Positions 18,170-35,385 of a DNA stretch of 44,118 nucleotides are shown piece after piece. Position numbers and translations under genes: made by a program. Position 1 is the stretch's first letter, and each line of letters starts with the position of its first letter. This stretch comes from Acidobacteria bacterium Ga0077522 (GTDB lineage: Bacteria > Acidobacteriota > Vicinamibacteria > Vicinamibacterales > Vicinamibacteraceae), in contig LNDN01000086.1 in the NCBI GenBank assembly GCA_001464065.1, positions 1 through 44,118 of the forward strand. The letters run 5' to 3'. The notes under the pieces are model-generated. The model made no database searches and was not told the DNA's origin. It was given only the letters and a program-made list of their open reading frames with translations.

Positions 18170-19846
18170 TCAGGCGCGTGCCGGCTTCGCCGGTGCACCG
18201 ACGATGCGGTTGGTAAGGTACTGCTGACCGATCGTCAGCAGGTTGCTGGTGAGCCAGTAGATGACCAGACCGCTCGGCGCCCAGAGGAAGAAGAAGGTGA
18301 ACATCAGCGGCATGATCATCATCACGCGCTGCTGGGCCGGGTCCATGCCGGCGGCCGGCGTGATCCACTGCTGCCACAGCATCGTCAGGCCCATGATCAC
18401 CGGGGTGATGTACAGCGGATCGTGCTGCGACAGATCCTGAATCCACAGGGTGAAGGGCGCGCCGCGCAGCTCGATGGCGACGCTGAGCAGCGCGTAGAAG
18501 GCAAACAGCACCGGCATCGTCAGGAGCATCGGCACGCAGCCGCTGGCGGGATTGACCCCGGCGGTCTTGTACAGCTCCATCATCTCGGTGTTCATCCGGG
18601 CCTTGGCCGGGTCGGTCGCCTTCAGGTGCGCGTAGCGCTCCTGGATGGCCTTCACCTTCGGCTGGATGTCCTGCATCTTGCGCATCGACACCACGCTCTT
18701 GTGACGGAGCGGGAAGATGGCGATGTTGATGAGGAACGTCAGCACGATGATCGACCAGCCGTAGTTGCCGACGAAGCGGTTGACCCACTTGAGCGCCCGC
18801 AGGAGCGGCACCACGAGCCAGGCAAACCAGCCGAAGTTGATCGTGCGCACGAGCTGCTGGTCCGACTGCTGCAGCTGGTCGAAGTCCTTCGGCCCGAAGT
18901 AGAACTTCACCTCGCTCGGCGGCTGGGCGAAGCTGAGGGCATACGACACGAGGGTGCGGGGCCCGGCCGTCGTCTGCACCGGGTGGGTGGCGTACTCGAC
19001 GCGCGTCTGGCGATCGAGGAGGGCGGCGCCGAGGAAGTAGTGGTCGTCGCTGCCCGCGTACTTGAGGTTGCCGTCGAACACCCGCTGCTCGGCCAGGCTG
19101 TCGGTCGTGGTGCGGGTGATCTCGTCGCTGAAGGTGATGGCTTCGGGCGCCTGATAGTAGCTGCCGAACATCATGCCGCCCGAGGGCTGCGCCCGTTCGA
19201 TGTCGCCGATGCCGGGGCCCGAGTGGATCGTGAAGTTCTGCGGCTGCCCGTTGCGCAGCACCTGCGCCGAGAAGCCGAGCAGGAAGGGCTGCCCGTCGCG
19301 CTCGAAGGTGAAGACCTTGGTGGCACGCAGGCCGGCCCCATCGGTGTAGTCGAACCGCAGGGCGCGCGGGCCCGTGCCTCGCAGGTCCAGCGCCGTGGCA
19401 CTGGGCGTGAACGATGCGGCGGCGAGCGTGTTGTTGATGGTCTCGTCGGCCGTCGTCACCGAGAACGCCGCTGGCGCCTTGACGTCGGTGGCCACGGGCA
19501 GCAGGTCGAGCGCGTGTCCGTGTGCGCCGGGGTAGGTCTTGAGCGTCCAGCTCAGGAGTACCGCGCCGCGGGTCGAGAACTCGGCGCGAAACTGATCCGA
19601 CTCCACGACCACCCGTGCGCCTCCGGCCGAGGCCACGCTGGCCGGCAGGGCCGCTGCCGGCACGGCGGGCCCCATCGGCGGGGTCGGCACGGCACTGCCT
19701 GCGGCCGCAGGCGTGGAGGCCCCGGTCGCCTTGCTCGACGCCGCCGGTGCGGCGGGCTCGGGTTGGCGACGTGGAGCGAAGAAGCTCTGGTACAGGAGCA
19801 GCACCGCCAGCGACAGCAGGACGGCGTGCAACACACGCTTTTCCAT
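18170..19846 (-). CDS. yidC: Membrane protein insertase YidC
   Basis: This 558-residue inner-membrane insertase and chaperone has the Gram-negative architecture. There is a first membrane helix (VLHAVLLSLAVLLLYQSFF, residues 5-23), an Ala/Pro-rich linker, a large periplasmic beta domain (about 75-340) and a C-terminal five-helix insertase core. The core includes GNYGWSIIVLTFLINIAIFP, the cytosolic hairpin SMRKMQDIQPKVKAIQERY, and NPASGCVPMLLTMPVLFAFY. The periplasmic domain indicates a diderm cell. I chose the ATG at 19846 because upstream codons in the frame do not resemble YidC. yidD is 29 bp upstream. Confidence 0.96.
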   Translation of the reverse strand: MEKRVLHAVLLSLAVLLLYQSFFAPRRQPEPAAPAASSKATGASTPAAAGSAVPTPPMGPAVPAAALPASVASAGGARVVVESDQFRAEFSTRGAVLLSWTLKTYPGAHGHALDLLPVATDVKAPAAFSVTTADETINNTLAAASFTPSATALDLRGTGPRALRFDYTDGAGLRATKVFTFERDGQPFLLGFSAQVLRNGQPQNFTIHSGPGIGDIERAQPSGGMMFGSYYQAPEAITFSDEITRTTTDSLAEQRVFDGNLKYAGSDDHYFLGAALLDRQTRVEYATHPVQTTAGPRTLVSYALSFAQPPSEVKFYFGPKDFDQLQQSDQQLVRTINFGWFAWLVVPLLRALKWVNRFVGNYGWSIIVLTFLINIAIFPLRHKSVVSMRKMQDIQPKVKAIQERYAHLKATDPAKARMNTEMMELYKTAGVNPASGCVPMLLTMPVLFAFYALLSVAIELRGAPFTLWIQDLSQHDPLYITPVIMGLTMLWQQWITPAAGMDPAQQRVMMIMPLMFTFFFLWAPSGLVIYWLTSNLLTIGQQYLTNRIVGAPAKPARA

Positions 19847-19875
19847 GGATGGTGTACCTGGGGAACTTGGCGCAG

Positions 19876-20118
19876 TCATCGAGACGGCGGTGGCGGCACG
19901 GGGTCGAGCCCCGATCCGCCGAGAGGGTGACAGCGCGCGAGCCGCCGGATGGCGAGCCACGCGCCCCTGAGGAGACCATGCTGCTCGAGAGCCGACATGG
20001 CGTACCGGGAGCAGGACGGCTCGAAGCGGCAACTGCCGGCAAAGAGCGGCGACAGGGTCAGCTGGTAGGCGCGCACCAGCGCCATGGCCACGCGTGCGCC
20101 AGGACCTGGGCGCGTCAC
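19876..20118 (-). CDS. yidD: Membrane protein insertion efficiency factor YidD
   Basis: This 80-residue protein has the family signature YQLTLSPLFAGSCRFEPSCS followed by RYAMSALEQHG and GAWLAIRRLARCHPLGGSG. The three conserved cysteines are present. It is thought to assist YidC-dependent insertion. The GTG start overlaps the rnpA stop (GTGA), and the gene keeps its standard place between rnpA and yidC. Confidence 0.95.
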   Translation of the reverse strand: MTRPGPGARVAMALVRAYQLTLSPLFAGSCRFEPSCSRYAMSALEQHGLLRGAWLAIRRLARCHPLGGSGLDPVPPPPSR

Positions 20119-20480
20119 GGCGTCGCGCCTTGCCCGGGGACGAGCGGCACGCGGAGGCGACGCAGCGCGCCGAGGAAGTCGGTGACGAGATCCGTGAACG
20201 GGATCGAGTCGAAGCCGCGGCGCGGGATGATGACGAGGTCGACGCCGGGCATGGGCTTGTGGTGCCGGAAGAGCTCGCGGGCGCGTCGCTTGGCCTTGTT
20301 GCGGACGACGGCCGGCCCGAACTTGCGGGTGGCGGAGACGCCCAGGCGGGCCGCTGGCGTGGCCGACTCGCAGGCGAACATCGTCATGAAGCGGGCGTGA
20401 TGCTTGCGCCCGTGCTCGTAGGCATGCAGGAACTCGGGCCGACGACGGACCCGCTCGTGTGGCTGGAGCGTGCGCCGCAT
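20115..20480 (-). CDS. rnpA: Ribonuclease P protein component
   Basis: This 121-residue basic protein binds the catalytic RNase P RNA for tRNA 5' maturation. The family motif is VRNKAKRRARELFRHH (about 69-84), preceded by RLGVSATRKFGPAV, and IPRRGF follows. The ATG at 20480 gives MRRTLQPHERVRRRPEFLHA, a normal N-terminus. It lies 13 bp downstream of rpmH in the ancient rpmH-rnpA pair. Confidence 0.95.
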   Translation of the reverse strand: MRRTLQPHERVRRRPEFLHAYEHGRKHHARFMTMFACESATPAARLGVSATRKFGPAVVRNKAKRRARELFRHHKPMPGVDLVIIPRRGFDSIPFTDLVTDFLGALRRLRVPLVPGQGATP

Positions 20481-20493
20481 GGCGGCTGGCGCC

Positions 20494-20640
20494 CTAGCCC
20501 TCCGACGAGACGGTGAGACGCTTGCGGCCCTTGGCGCGACGGCGCTTCAGGACGAGGCGGCCGTTCTTCGTGCTCATGCGCACGAGGAAGCCGTGGGTCT
20601 TCGCGCGGCGACGGTTGTTGGGCTGGAAAGTACGCTTCAT
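20494..20640 (-). CDS. rpmH: 50S ribosomal protein L34
   Basis: This 48-residue ribosomal protein has the invariant start [19 protein letters not shown] and a basic tail ([14 protein letters not shown]). The frame extends to 20700, but MKRTFQPN at 20640 is the universal L34 start. It is the first gene of the minus-strand block and is served by the promoter at 20721-20749. Confidence 0.97.
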   Translation of the reverse strand: MKRTFQPNNRRRAKTHGFLVRMSTKNGRLVLKRRRAKGRKRLTVSSEG

Positions 20641-20720
20641 GGCTGCTTGAAATCCGGGAGCGGAACCGGGACTGCCGGGCGCTCGAATGTCAGCGGCCAC
20701 ACCTCGACCGCGAACTGCCG

Positions 20721-20749
20721 ATGGTAGTTCACACCATCTGCGATGTCAA
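20721..20749 (-). promoter_or_regulatory. Sigma-70-type promoter for rpmH
   Basis: On the minus strand a perfect -35 TTGACA (20749-20744) is separated by exactly 17 bp from a -10 TACCAT (20726-20721). Transcription would start near 20714, about 75 nt before the rpmH ATG. Confidence 0.75.
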
Positions 20750-20896
20750 CGGCGTCGCGTGCGGTGGTCGGCCGGTCGGTGGACAGGTCGGTGGGTGTCC
20801 CACACCGAGTCCGGAATTGCCACCGCAGAGACCGGATGTCGACTTTTGCCCTGTGTTCGCTACAGAACGGTGGGCCTTCCGGCTCCCATGCCCCTC

Positions 20897-20905
20897 TGCT
20901 ACACT
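20897..20905 (+). promoter_or_regulatory. Extended -10 promoter element for dnaA
   Basis: TGCTACACT (TGn plus TACACT) on the plus strand lies about 290 nt before dnaA and 39 nt before the DnaA-box cluster. No convincing -35 is seen. Initiation here would place the DnaA boxes in the early transcribed region, allowing autoregulation by DnaA. Confidence 0.45.
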
Positions 20906-20943
20906 CGCCGTCCGGCGCGGCCCGACCAGCAGTTTCCGACCAC

Positions 20944-20975
20944 TTTTCCACAGCTGTGGAAAAAACTGTGGAAAA
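20944..20975. promoter_or_regulatory. Cluster of three DnaA-box-like sites
   Basis: The 9-mer ttttccaca occurs at 20944-20952 (plus strand) and its complement tgtggaaaa at 20955-20963 and 20967-20975. They differ from the consensus TTATCCACA at one position. The first two form an inverted pair around a gc spacer, making ttttccacagctgtggaaaa a near-perfect palindrome. They suit dnaA autoregulation or a part of oriC. Confidence 0.8.
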
Positions 20976-21195
20976 CATTGCGGTTTCGCCTGCCGGTAAC
21001 GCCCTCGACTGCGGAATTTCGGCCATGGTCGTGTAAGCGAAGGCAGAAACAAGCAGAAATCAGGCGTTTTTCTCAGTTTCGCCCGGTCACATCCTGGTTA
21101 CATCCAGACGAGCCTTCGGCGAAAGTCGCCCCTGAAAATGACTACAGGGCGGCCCGGGCGCGGCGTTCGAGGCAGAAGGTAGCGGTCGAGATCCG

Positions 21196-22539
21196 ATGAG
21201 CGAGCACATCTGGGAACGCGTCCTCGCACGGGTCGAAGCCAAGCTGAACCGCCATACCTTCCTCACCTGGTTCAAGCCGACCCGCTTCATCCGGGAAAAT
21301 GGCGACACCCTCATCGTCGAGGTGCCCGACGGGACGGTCCGTGACTGGCTCCTGCGACACTACGGGTCGATTCTCGCCGAAGCGCTGGCCGAAGCCGGTC
21401 GGCCCGGCGCCGTGGTCTCGTTCGTGCCCGCCGACGGCACGGACGTCCCGGAGCCGTCCCCGGCGGAAGACATCCTCATCCGGCAGCACGAGGACCCGAC
21501 GGCAGCCGCGCCGACGCCTCAGGGCCCGTCCGGACTGAACCACCGCTACACGTTCGAGACGTTCGTGGTCGGTCCCTCGAACCAGTTCGCCAACGCCGCG
21601 GCCCGCGCCGTCGCCGAAGCGCCGGGGCGTTCCTACAACCCGCTCTTCCTCTATGGGGGGGTGGGGCTCGGCAAGACGCACCTGATGCACGCGATCGGCC
21701 AGTACGTCGACCGCCATCACCGGCAGTCGGCGTTGACGTACATCTCGTCGGAACGCTTCATGAACGAGATGATCAACGCCATCCGGTACGAGCGAATCAT
21801 CGAGTTCCGCGAACGCTACCGCAACGTCGACGTCCTGCTGGTGGACGACGCGCAGTTCCTGGCCGGCAAGGAAGCGACGCAGAACGAGTTCTTCCACACG
21901 TTCAATGCGCTGTACGACGCCGGCAAGCAGATCGTGCTGAGCAGCGACCGCCCGCCGCACGAGATCCCCGCCCTCGAGGAGCGACTGCGCTCGCGGTTCA
22001 ACTGGGGCCTGATCGCGGACATCCAGGCGCCCGACCTCGAGACGAAGGTCGCGATTCTCAAGAAGAAGGCCGACGCCGACGGCGTGCCCCTGCCCGACAA
22101 CGTGGCGCTGTTCATCGCCACGAAGATCAAGTCGAACATCCGGGACCTCGAGGGATCGCTGATCCGCCTGGTCGCCTATGCCTCGCTGACGGGCAAGGAC
22201 ATCACGCTGGCGCTGGCACAGGACGTCCTGCGCAGCATCATCGGCAGCGAGGAGAAGGCCATCACCATCGATGCCCTCCTCAAGTTCGTGGCCGAGTACT
22301 ACGGCGTACGCCCGAGCGAGCTCAAGACCACCAGCAACTCGCGCAACGTCGTCATCCCCCGCCAGGTGGCCATGTACATGTGCAAGACGCTGACGTCGGC
22401 CTCGCTGCCCGACATCGGCCGGGCGTTCGGCAAGCACCACTCCACGGTCATCCACTCGATCCGGAAGGTCGAGGAGGACCGGAAGAAGGACGCCGACTTC
22501 AACAGCCAGATCAACGCCATGCTCGACAATTTTCGCTAG
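21196..22539 (+). CDS. dnaA: Chromosomal replication initiator DnaA
   Basis: This 447-residue AAA+ initiator binds DnaA boxes and opens oriC. Domain I occupies about 1-80, followed by a short Pro/Ala-rich linker. The AAA+ core starts near RYTFETFVVGPSNQFA (about 117-132), with P-loop GGVGLGKT at 154-161 and Walker B DVLLVDDAQFLAGKE. The C-terminal DNA-binding helix-turn-helix includes SLPDIGRAFGKHHSTVIHSI. The start ATG is preceded by only weak purine-rich sequence. It is transcribed divergently from rpmH. Confidence 0.98.
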   Translation: MSEHIWERVLARVEAKLNRHTFLTWFKPTRFIRENGDTLIVEVPDGTVRDWLLRHYGSILAEALAEAGRPGAVVSFVPADGTDVPEPSPAEDILIRQHEDPTAAAPTPQGPSGLNHRYTFETFVVGPSNQFANAAARAVAEAPGRSYNPLFLYGGVGLGKTHLMHAIGQYVDRHHRQSALTYISSERFMNEMINAIRYERIIEFRERYRNVDVLLVDDAQFLAGKEATQNEFFHTFNALYDAGKQIVLSSDRPPHEIPALEERLRSRFNWGLIADIQAPDLETKVAILKKKADADGVPLPDNVALFIATKIKSNIRDLEGSLIRLVAYASLTGKDITLALAQDVLRSIIGSEEKAITIDALLKFVAEYYGVRPSELKTTSNSRNVVIPRQVAMYMCKTLTSASLPDIGRAFGKHHSTVIHSIRKVEEDRKKDADFNSQINAMLDNFR

Positions 22540-22830
22540 GCCGCATTGGCGTCGCGCCGGTTTTGCACAGCCTGCGCGGCGCGGGCCTGTGCACATCGTG
22601 TGGACGTGGGCGGCGGTGCCGGATGCCCACAGGATCGGCCCGACTTTTCCACAACTGGTGTCCACAGGGTAAGTCGCTGCTGGAAAGGGATTTAAGGGCG
22701 CTCTTCACAGCTTCAACCGCCCTTTGATCTCTGATATACTTCTTTTCTTGCGATCCCTTTGGAGAAACTACTCCTAGGGGCGTCGCGTGTGTCGGTCAGG
22801 CTCCGCTCCCGTTCACGAGGTACCGGCTGC
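22540..22830. other. dnaA-dnaN intergenic region, probable oriC
   Basis: This 291-bp gap has DnaA-box-like sites ttttgcaca (22561-22569) and ttttccaca (22645-22653). Weaker matches are tgtgcacat (22588), tgtggacgt (22599) and gtgtccaca near 22659. After them comes an AT-richer stretch (about 22681-22760) that could act as the unwinding element. Boxes followed by AT-rich DNA between dnaA and dnaN is a common bacterial oriC arrangement. Base-skew analysis was not possible here. Confidence 0.65.
22732..22740 (+). promoter_or_regulatory. Extended -10 promoter element for dnaN
   Basis: TGATATACT (TGn plus TATACT) lies about 90 nt before the dnaN ATG, within the AT-rich part of the gap. A -35 at 17 bp would be ttcaac (22712-22717), a poor match, as is common with extended -10 promoters. 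Confidence 0.55.
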
Positions 22831-26608
<3,778 letters not shown>

Positions 26609-26612
26609 ACCC

Positions 26613-29222
<2,610 letters not shown>

Positions 29223-29232
29223 GCGTCGGCCC

Positions 29233-29254
29233 CCGCCGGACTGAAGTCCGGCGG
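29233..29254. repeat. Palindrome between convergent gyrA and pcrA
   Basis: Perfect 9-bp arms ccgccggac (29233-29241) and gtccggcgg (29246-29254) flank a tgaa loop. The following ggctacaccggctacacc supplies the pcrA stop codon. No T-run follows in either direction, so it is at most a weak bidirectional terminator. It resembles the element at 5902-5924. Confidence 0.7.
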
Positions 29255-29263
29255 CTACACCGG

Positions 29264-31615
29264 CTACACCGGCTGCAGGCGGGCGTACTTCGCGATCAGC
29301 TTCTTGGTGCCCACGGTGGCGAAGTGCACGGTGAGCTTCATGTCCTCACCCTTGCCGTCGACTTCGCGCACCGTGCCGACGCCGAACTGCGCGTGCCGGA
29401 CCTTCTGCCCAGGCTTGGGCCGCGAGCCGTCGCTCGACTGGTCCTCTTCCTCGTACTTGTAGGTCGACGCCGGCGCGTCTTCGCGCGCCGGGGTGCGCCG
29501 TCCATACGGATTGGGTCGCGCTTCGTACGAGGCCCGGCCGCCATACGTCGTGTTGCCGTACGACGGCCGTGCGCGCGTGTAGGACGGCGTCTCGAGCACC
29601 AGCTCCTTCGGGATCTCGTCGAGGAAGCGTGACGGCTCGGTCGACTGGTACTCGCCGAAGACGCGGCGCCGCGCCGCGCTGGTGAGCAGCAGGCGCGACT
29701 CGGCGCGGGTCATGCCGACGTAGCACAGGCGCCGCTCCTCCTCCATCTGCTCCTGGTCCTGCCCGGCCCTCGAGTGCGGGAAGAGCCCTTCCTCGAGACC
29801 CGCGATCGCCACCACCGGGAACTCCAGTCCCTTGGCCGCATGCATGGTCATCAGCCACACGCGCGCATGGCTGGCGCCCTGCGACTCGTCGGCCTCGGAG
29901 AGCAGCGACAGGCGATCGACGAAGCCGCCGATCGAGGCGTCGGACTCGCGCTCCTCGTACTCGCGCGCCGACGAGACGAACTCGGCGAGGTTCTGGATGC
30001 GACTCTCGGCTTCTTCGGAGTTCTCTTCACGCAACGCCTTCAGATAGCCGGACTGGTCGAGCATCTTGCCGATGACCGTCGACACCGGTTCCTGCCGCGC
30101 AAGCACGATCAGCGCGTCGATGAGCTCGACGAACTGCTTGAGCGCGTTGTGTCCCCGCCCGGGAAGCGAGCGGGAGGTGAGCAACTGAGTGGCCCGCACC
30201 CACAGTGACTGCGAGCCGACCACCTCGAACAGGCCGGCCGCCATCATCGGCGGGGCGTTGCCGCCGCTGCCGGATCCGTCCTCGCGTTCGAGCGCATCCA
30301 TCACGCCCTTGCCGATGCCGCGCGTCGGCACGTTCACCACCCGCCGGAAGCTCACATCGTCGTGCGGGTTGATGATCAGCTTCAGGTAGGACAGGGCGTC
30401 CTTGACTTCCTTGCGCTCGTAGAAGCGCACGCCGCCGATGATCTTGTAGGGCGTGCCGTCCCGCATCAGCTGATCTTCGAGGGCGCGCGACTGCGAGTTG
30501 AGTCGATAGAGGATGGCCACGGTCGCGTCACGGCGCGACGTCATCTCCTTGCGCAGTTCGCGGGCGATGAACGACGCCTCCTCGAGTTCGTCCTCGCCGC
30601 GGAAGCACGTGATCAGGTCGCCCCGGCCCTGCTCGGTCCACAGCCGCTTCTCCTTGCGGTCCGTGTTGTTGGCGATGACGGCCGACGCGGCGTCGAGGAT
30701 GTTCTGGGTCGAGCGGTAGTTCCGCTCGAGGCGCACGGTGGCGGCCTCGGGAAAATCCTGTTCGAAGTCGAGGATGTTGCGCAGGTCCGCGCCACGCCAC
30801 TTGTAGATCGACTGATCGGGATCGCCGACCACCGCGAGGTTGTGCGCCTTGCCGACCAGATGCTTGATCAGCAGGTACTGCGGCCGGTTGGTGTCCTGGT
30901 ACTCGTCGATCATCACGTAGCGGAACTGGCGCTGGTACCTGGCGCGCACGCCCTCGTGCTCGAACAACTCGACGGTCTTCAGCAGCAGGTCGTCGAAGTC
31001 GAGCGCGTTGGCTCGCTCGAGCGCCTTGACGTAGCCGTCGTAGATCTTGGCGACCTGCTCGTCGCGATAGGTGCCGTTGCCGACCTTGTCGGGCGCCTCC
31101 ATGCGGTTCTTCGCCTGGCTGATCCGCCCGAGCACCTGACGCGGCTGGATGATCTTGTCGTCGATCTGCAGGTCGCGCATCACCTGCTTGACGGCACTCT
31201 GCTGATCGCTGCTGTCGTAGATGACGAAGTCGCGCGACAGGCCGATGGCCGGCGCCTCGCGGCGCAGCAGCCGTGCGCACAGCGAGTGGAACGTCGACAC
31301 CCACACGTCCTTGGCCTCGGCCCCGATCAGCTTGGTGACGCGCTCGCGCATCTCCTCGGCGGCCTTGTTGGTGAAGGTCACCGCCAGCACTTCGAAGGGA
31401 CGCGCGAGTCCGTTGCCGATCAGGTACGCGATGCGATAGGCGATGACCCGCGTCTTGCCCGAACCCGCACCGGCCAGGATGAGCAGCGGTCCCTCGGTGT
31501 GCAGCACGGCCTCGCGCTGCTCGGGGTTGAGGGAGGAGAGAAAATCATCGGCCTTCGTCATTCGGCCGTCGGCCTTCGGAACATCACCAGGAGCGAACAT
31601 CGCCCTCGTCGCCAT
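29264..31615 (-). CDS. pcrA: ATP-dependent DNA helicase PcrA/UvrD (superfamily 1)
   Basis: This 783-residue 3'-5' helicase takes part in nucleotide excision repair and clearing of proteins from DNA. Helicase motifs are in order: SLNPEQREAVLHTEGPLLIL, P-loop AGAGSGKT (48-55), VTFTNKAAEEMRERV, FDDLLLKTVELF, YVMIDEYQDTNRPQ, VVGDPDQSIYKWRGAD, RLERNYRSTQNIL and VWLMTMHAAKGLEFP. The final 60 residues (KVRHAQFGVGTVREVDGKG onward) form the Tudor/CarD-like domain seen in PcrA. ATG at 31615 gives the full frame; ATG at 31561 (MTKADDFLSSLN) would give a more standard N-terminus and may be the true start. The stop lies in a GGCTACA repeat unit. Confidence 0.95.
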   Translation of the reverse strand: MATRAMFAPGDVPKADGRMTKADDFLSSLNPEQREAVLHTEGPLLILAGAGSGKTRVIAYRIAYLIGNGLARPFEVLAVTFTNKAAEEMRERVTKLIGAEAKDVWVSTFHSLCARLLRREAPAIGLSRDFVIYDSSDQQSAVKQVMRDLQIDDKIIQPRQVLGRISQAKNRMEAPDKVGNGTYRDEQVAKIYDGYVKALERANALDFDDLLLKTVELFEHEGVRARYQRQFRYVMIDEYQDTNRPQYLLIKHLVGKAHNLAVVGDPDQSIYKWRGADLRNILDFEQDFPEAATVRLERNYRSTQNILDAASAVIANNTDRKEKRLWTEQGRGDLITCFRGEDELEEASFIARELRKEMTSRRDATVAILYRLNSQSRALEDQLMRDGTPYKIIGGVRFYERKEVKDALSYLKLIINPHDDVSFRRVVNVPTRGIGKGVMDALEREDGSGSGGNAPPMMAAGLFEVVGSQSLWVRATQLLTSRSLPGRGHNALKQFVELIDALIVLARQEPVSTVIGKMLDQSGYLKALREENSEEAESRIQNLAEFVSSAREYEERESDASIGGFVDRLSLLSEADESQGASHARVWLMTMHAAKGLEFPVVAIAGLEEGLFPHSRAGQDQEQMEEERRLCYVGMTRAESRLLLTSAARRRVFGEYQSTEPSRFLDEIPKELVLETPSYTRARPSYGNTTYGGRASYEARPNPYGRRTPAREDAPASTYKYEEEDQSSDGSRPKPGQKVRHAQFGVGTVREVDGKGEDMKLTVHFATVGTKKLIAKYARLQPV

Positions 31616-31705
31616 GCAAAGTCGGTTGTCGGGAGTGCACGCTTCAGCAACGCGCCAGGTTGGCCATGATCGCAGGAACTGCCATTGCGGACAGGGACCT
31701 CAGAA

Positions 31706-31711
31706 AGTATA
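31706..31711 (-). promoter_or_regulatory. Possible -10 element for pcrA
   Basis: TATACT on the minus strand (within CGTATACTTTC) lies 90 nt upstream of the longer pcrA start. No clear -35 is visible, so the call rests on the hexamer and position only. Confidence 0.35.
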
Positions 31712-31768
31712 CGTCTGCGATGGCACGCCAGCACTGGCGCGCGACTTGCTCGAGTCGGAGCCACGCGT

Positions 31769-32111
31769 GTCACCTCCTTTCGCGATCTCGAGGTCTGGCG
31801 GTTGTCGATGGATCTGGCGCGGCGGGTGTACGGCGCCACGGCCTCTTGGCGGCCAGATGCGCCGTGCGAGCGTCTCGACTCCCTCGAACATCGCCGAAGG
31901 ATTCCGGCAAGGCTCGCTGCGGGCGTACTTGCGGCACGTGCGCATTGCGGCGGGTTCCGCCGCAGAACTCGAGACGAAAGCCGAGCTGGCCAGTGACCTC
32001 AACCTCTGGCCGGAGGTCGAAGGCACGGAGATCCGCGCCATGGCCGCTCGGACCGGTCGCATGCTCACGGGTCTGGCGCTCGCGCTCGAGGATCGCGCTG
32101 GGCGACCATGA
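31769..32111 (+). pseudogene. Four-helix-bundle (S23-like) protein remnant, internal deletion
   Basis: Two plus-strand frames together make a recognisable four-helix-bundle family protein. The first frame gives TSFRDLEVWRLSMDLARRVY; after about 31830 the reading must change frame to give LGGQMRRASVSTPSNIAEGF, then AELETKAELASDLNLWPEVE to the stop at 32109-32111. The usual segment of about eight residues between the two halves (FPxxExYG in typical members) is missing, so a short deletion likely caused the frameshift near 31833. No in-frame ATG immediately precedes the first part. These small proteins are common in some phyla, and their function is not well established. Confidence 0.75.
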
Positions 32112-32152
32112 CGGCCCCACGGCCCACGGCCCAATCCCGAAGGCCCAGCTGC

Positions 32153-33972
<1,820 letters not shown>

Positions 33973-33987
33973 GGCGTGATCCCTTCC

Positions 33988-35385
33988 CTACTCTCCCGCG
34001 CGTCGTTTCCGGGCCCAGCCGTCCTTGTTCTCCTGGCGGCTTCGGGCGATGCCGAGGCCTTCGTCCGGGACGTCCTTCGTGATCGACGAGCCGGCCGCCA
34101 CGAACGCGCCGCGACCGACGGTCACCGGCGCCACCAGCTGCGAGTCACTGCCGATGAAGGCGCCGTCGCCGATGACGGTCTGGTGCTTGTGCGTCCCGTC
34201 GTAGTTGCAGGTGATCACACCGGCACCGACGTTGACGTCCTCACCAATCGTGGCGTCGCCCAGATACGTCAGGTGGCTCGCCTTGGACTTGCGGCCGAGA
34301 CGTGTCTTCTTCAGCTCGACGAAGTTGCCGATGCGGGCATCCTCGCCGACCACACTGCCCGGGCGGATGTGCGCGAACGGGCCGAGCTGGGCCTGGGCGT
34401 GCACGTGCGAGTCGGTGATGACGCAGTAGTTGAGCACCACGACGTGGTCCTCGAGCGTGGCGTCGACGAGGCGGCAGCCGGCGTGAATCTCGCAGGCTGC
34501 GCCGATGCGGGTGCGGCCTTCGAGGTAGACGTTGGGGTGCAGCACCGTGTCGTGGCCCACCTCGACATCCGGGCCGACGTAGGTCGTCGCCGGGTCGATG
34601 ATGGTGACCCCGGCAGACATCAGTTCCTCGCACTTGGCTTGTCGCATGATGGCGCTGGCCTCGGCCAGTTCGGTCTGGCTGTTGATGCCGCGGACCTCGT
34701 GCGGCACCTTCGCGGTGATGGTGTCGATCTCGTGGCCGAGTCGTCGAAGGGCGGCCACGAACTCGCCGAGCGACCGCTCGCGCTCGACGTTGTCCCACGA
34801 AAACGCCGCCAGCCCCTCACGCAGGGCGGCGGGCGTGCAGGCGAAGACCCCGCTCGTGCACTCCCGGATGGCGCGCTGGGGCTTGGAGGCCTCCTTCTCG
34901 GAGATGAGGCCGACCACGTCCCCGCCGTCGCTGCGCAGCACCCGCATCAGGCCGTACGGCCGGTCGGCAACGGCGGCCACGACCGTGAGGACGGACGTCG
35001 CCTGGGCGCGGTGGGCCAGCAGCGCCCTCAGCGTCTCGGCCCCGAGCATGGGGACGTCCGCCGGGAACACCAGCACCGTCCCATCGTCCTGGCTGGCGAA
35101 GTCCGGGTCTTCGGCGAGGGCGGTCAGGGCATGGACCGGGCCGAGGAGCGGCGCCTTGGTCAGCACGCGAACATCACGGCCGCCGATGAGGGTCGTGACA
35201 GAATTTGCCGAATAACCTAGAATCGCGCTCGTTCGATCTGGTGCCAGGGAGGCGACCGAGCGGAAGACCCACTCGAGGAGGGGGCGACCCGCCAGGGGCA
35301 GCAGCACCTTGGGGGTGCGCGTGCCCATCCGGAGGCCTCGACCCCCGGCCAGGATGACGACGTGCAGCGAAGGGGCCTCGGTCAC
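33988..35385 (-). CDS. glmU: Bifunctional UDP-GlcNAc pyrophosphorylase / GlcN-1-P acetyltransferase GlmU
   Basis: This 465-residue enzyme makes UDP-GlcNAc. The N-terminal uridyltransferase domain has [20 protein letters not shown] (9-28) and [11 protein letters not shown]. The linker contains [14 protein letters not shown]. The C-terminal left-handed beta helix has many hexapeptides ([80 protein letters not shown]) typical of the acetyltransferase. The GTG start overlaps the rsmI stop (GTGA), and glmS follows in the same pathway. Confidence 0.96.
   Translation of the reverse strand: MTEAPSLHVVILAGGRGLRMGTRTPKVLLPLAGRPLLEWVFRSVASLAPDRTSAILGYSANSVTTLIGGRDVRVLTKAPLLGPVHALTALAEDPDFASQDDGTVLVFPADVPMLGAETLRALLAHRAQATSVLTVVAAVADRPYGLMRVLRSDGGDVVGLISEKEASKPQRAIRECTSGVFACTPAALREGLAAFSWDNVERERSLGEFVAALRRLGHEIDTITAKVPHEVRGINSQTELAEASAIMRQAKCEELMSAGVTIIDPATTYVGPDVEVGHDTVLHPNVYLEGRTRIGAACEIHAGCRLVDATLEDHVVVLNYCVITDSHVHAQAQLGPFAHIRPGSVVGEDARIGNFVELKKTRLGRKSKASHLTYLGDATIGEDVNVGAGVITCNYDGTHKHQTVIGDGAFIGSDSQLVAPVTVGRGAFVAAGSSITKDVPDEGLGIARSRQENKDGWARKRRAGE

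Larger units (their letters stand above)
20641..21195. other. rpmH-dnaA divergent intergenic region
   Basis: No gene is supported in this 555-bp gap. It holds a well-formed minus-strand promoter for rpmH, an extended -10 element on the plus strand for dnaA, and a tight cluster of three DnaA-box-like 9-mers. The 220 bp next to dnaA are AT-richer than the flanks and form the dnaA leader. Confidence 0.8.

Noticed and set aside
22759-22830. Upstream start of dnaN at 22759
   Set aside because: The extra 24 residues do not match the sliding clamp, and MELVVRKNDLL at 22831 is the usual start.
29223-29263. Strong rho-independent terminator after gyrA
   Set aside because: The hairpin is perfect but no T-run follows on either strand, so I list it only as a palindromic repeat.
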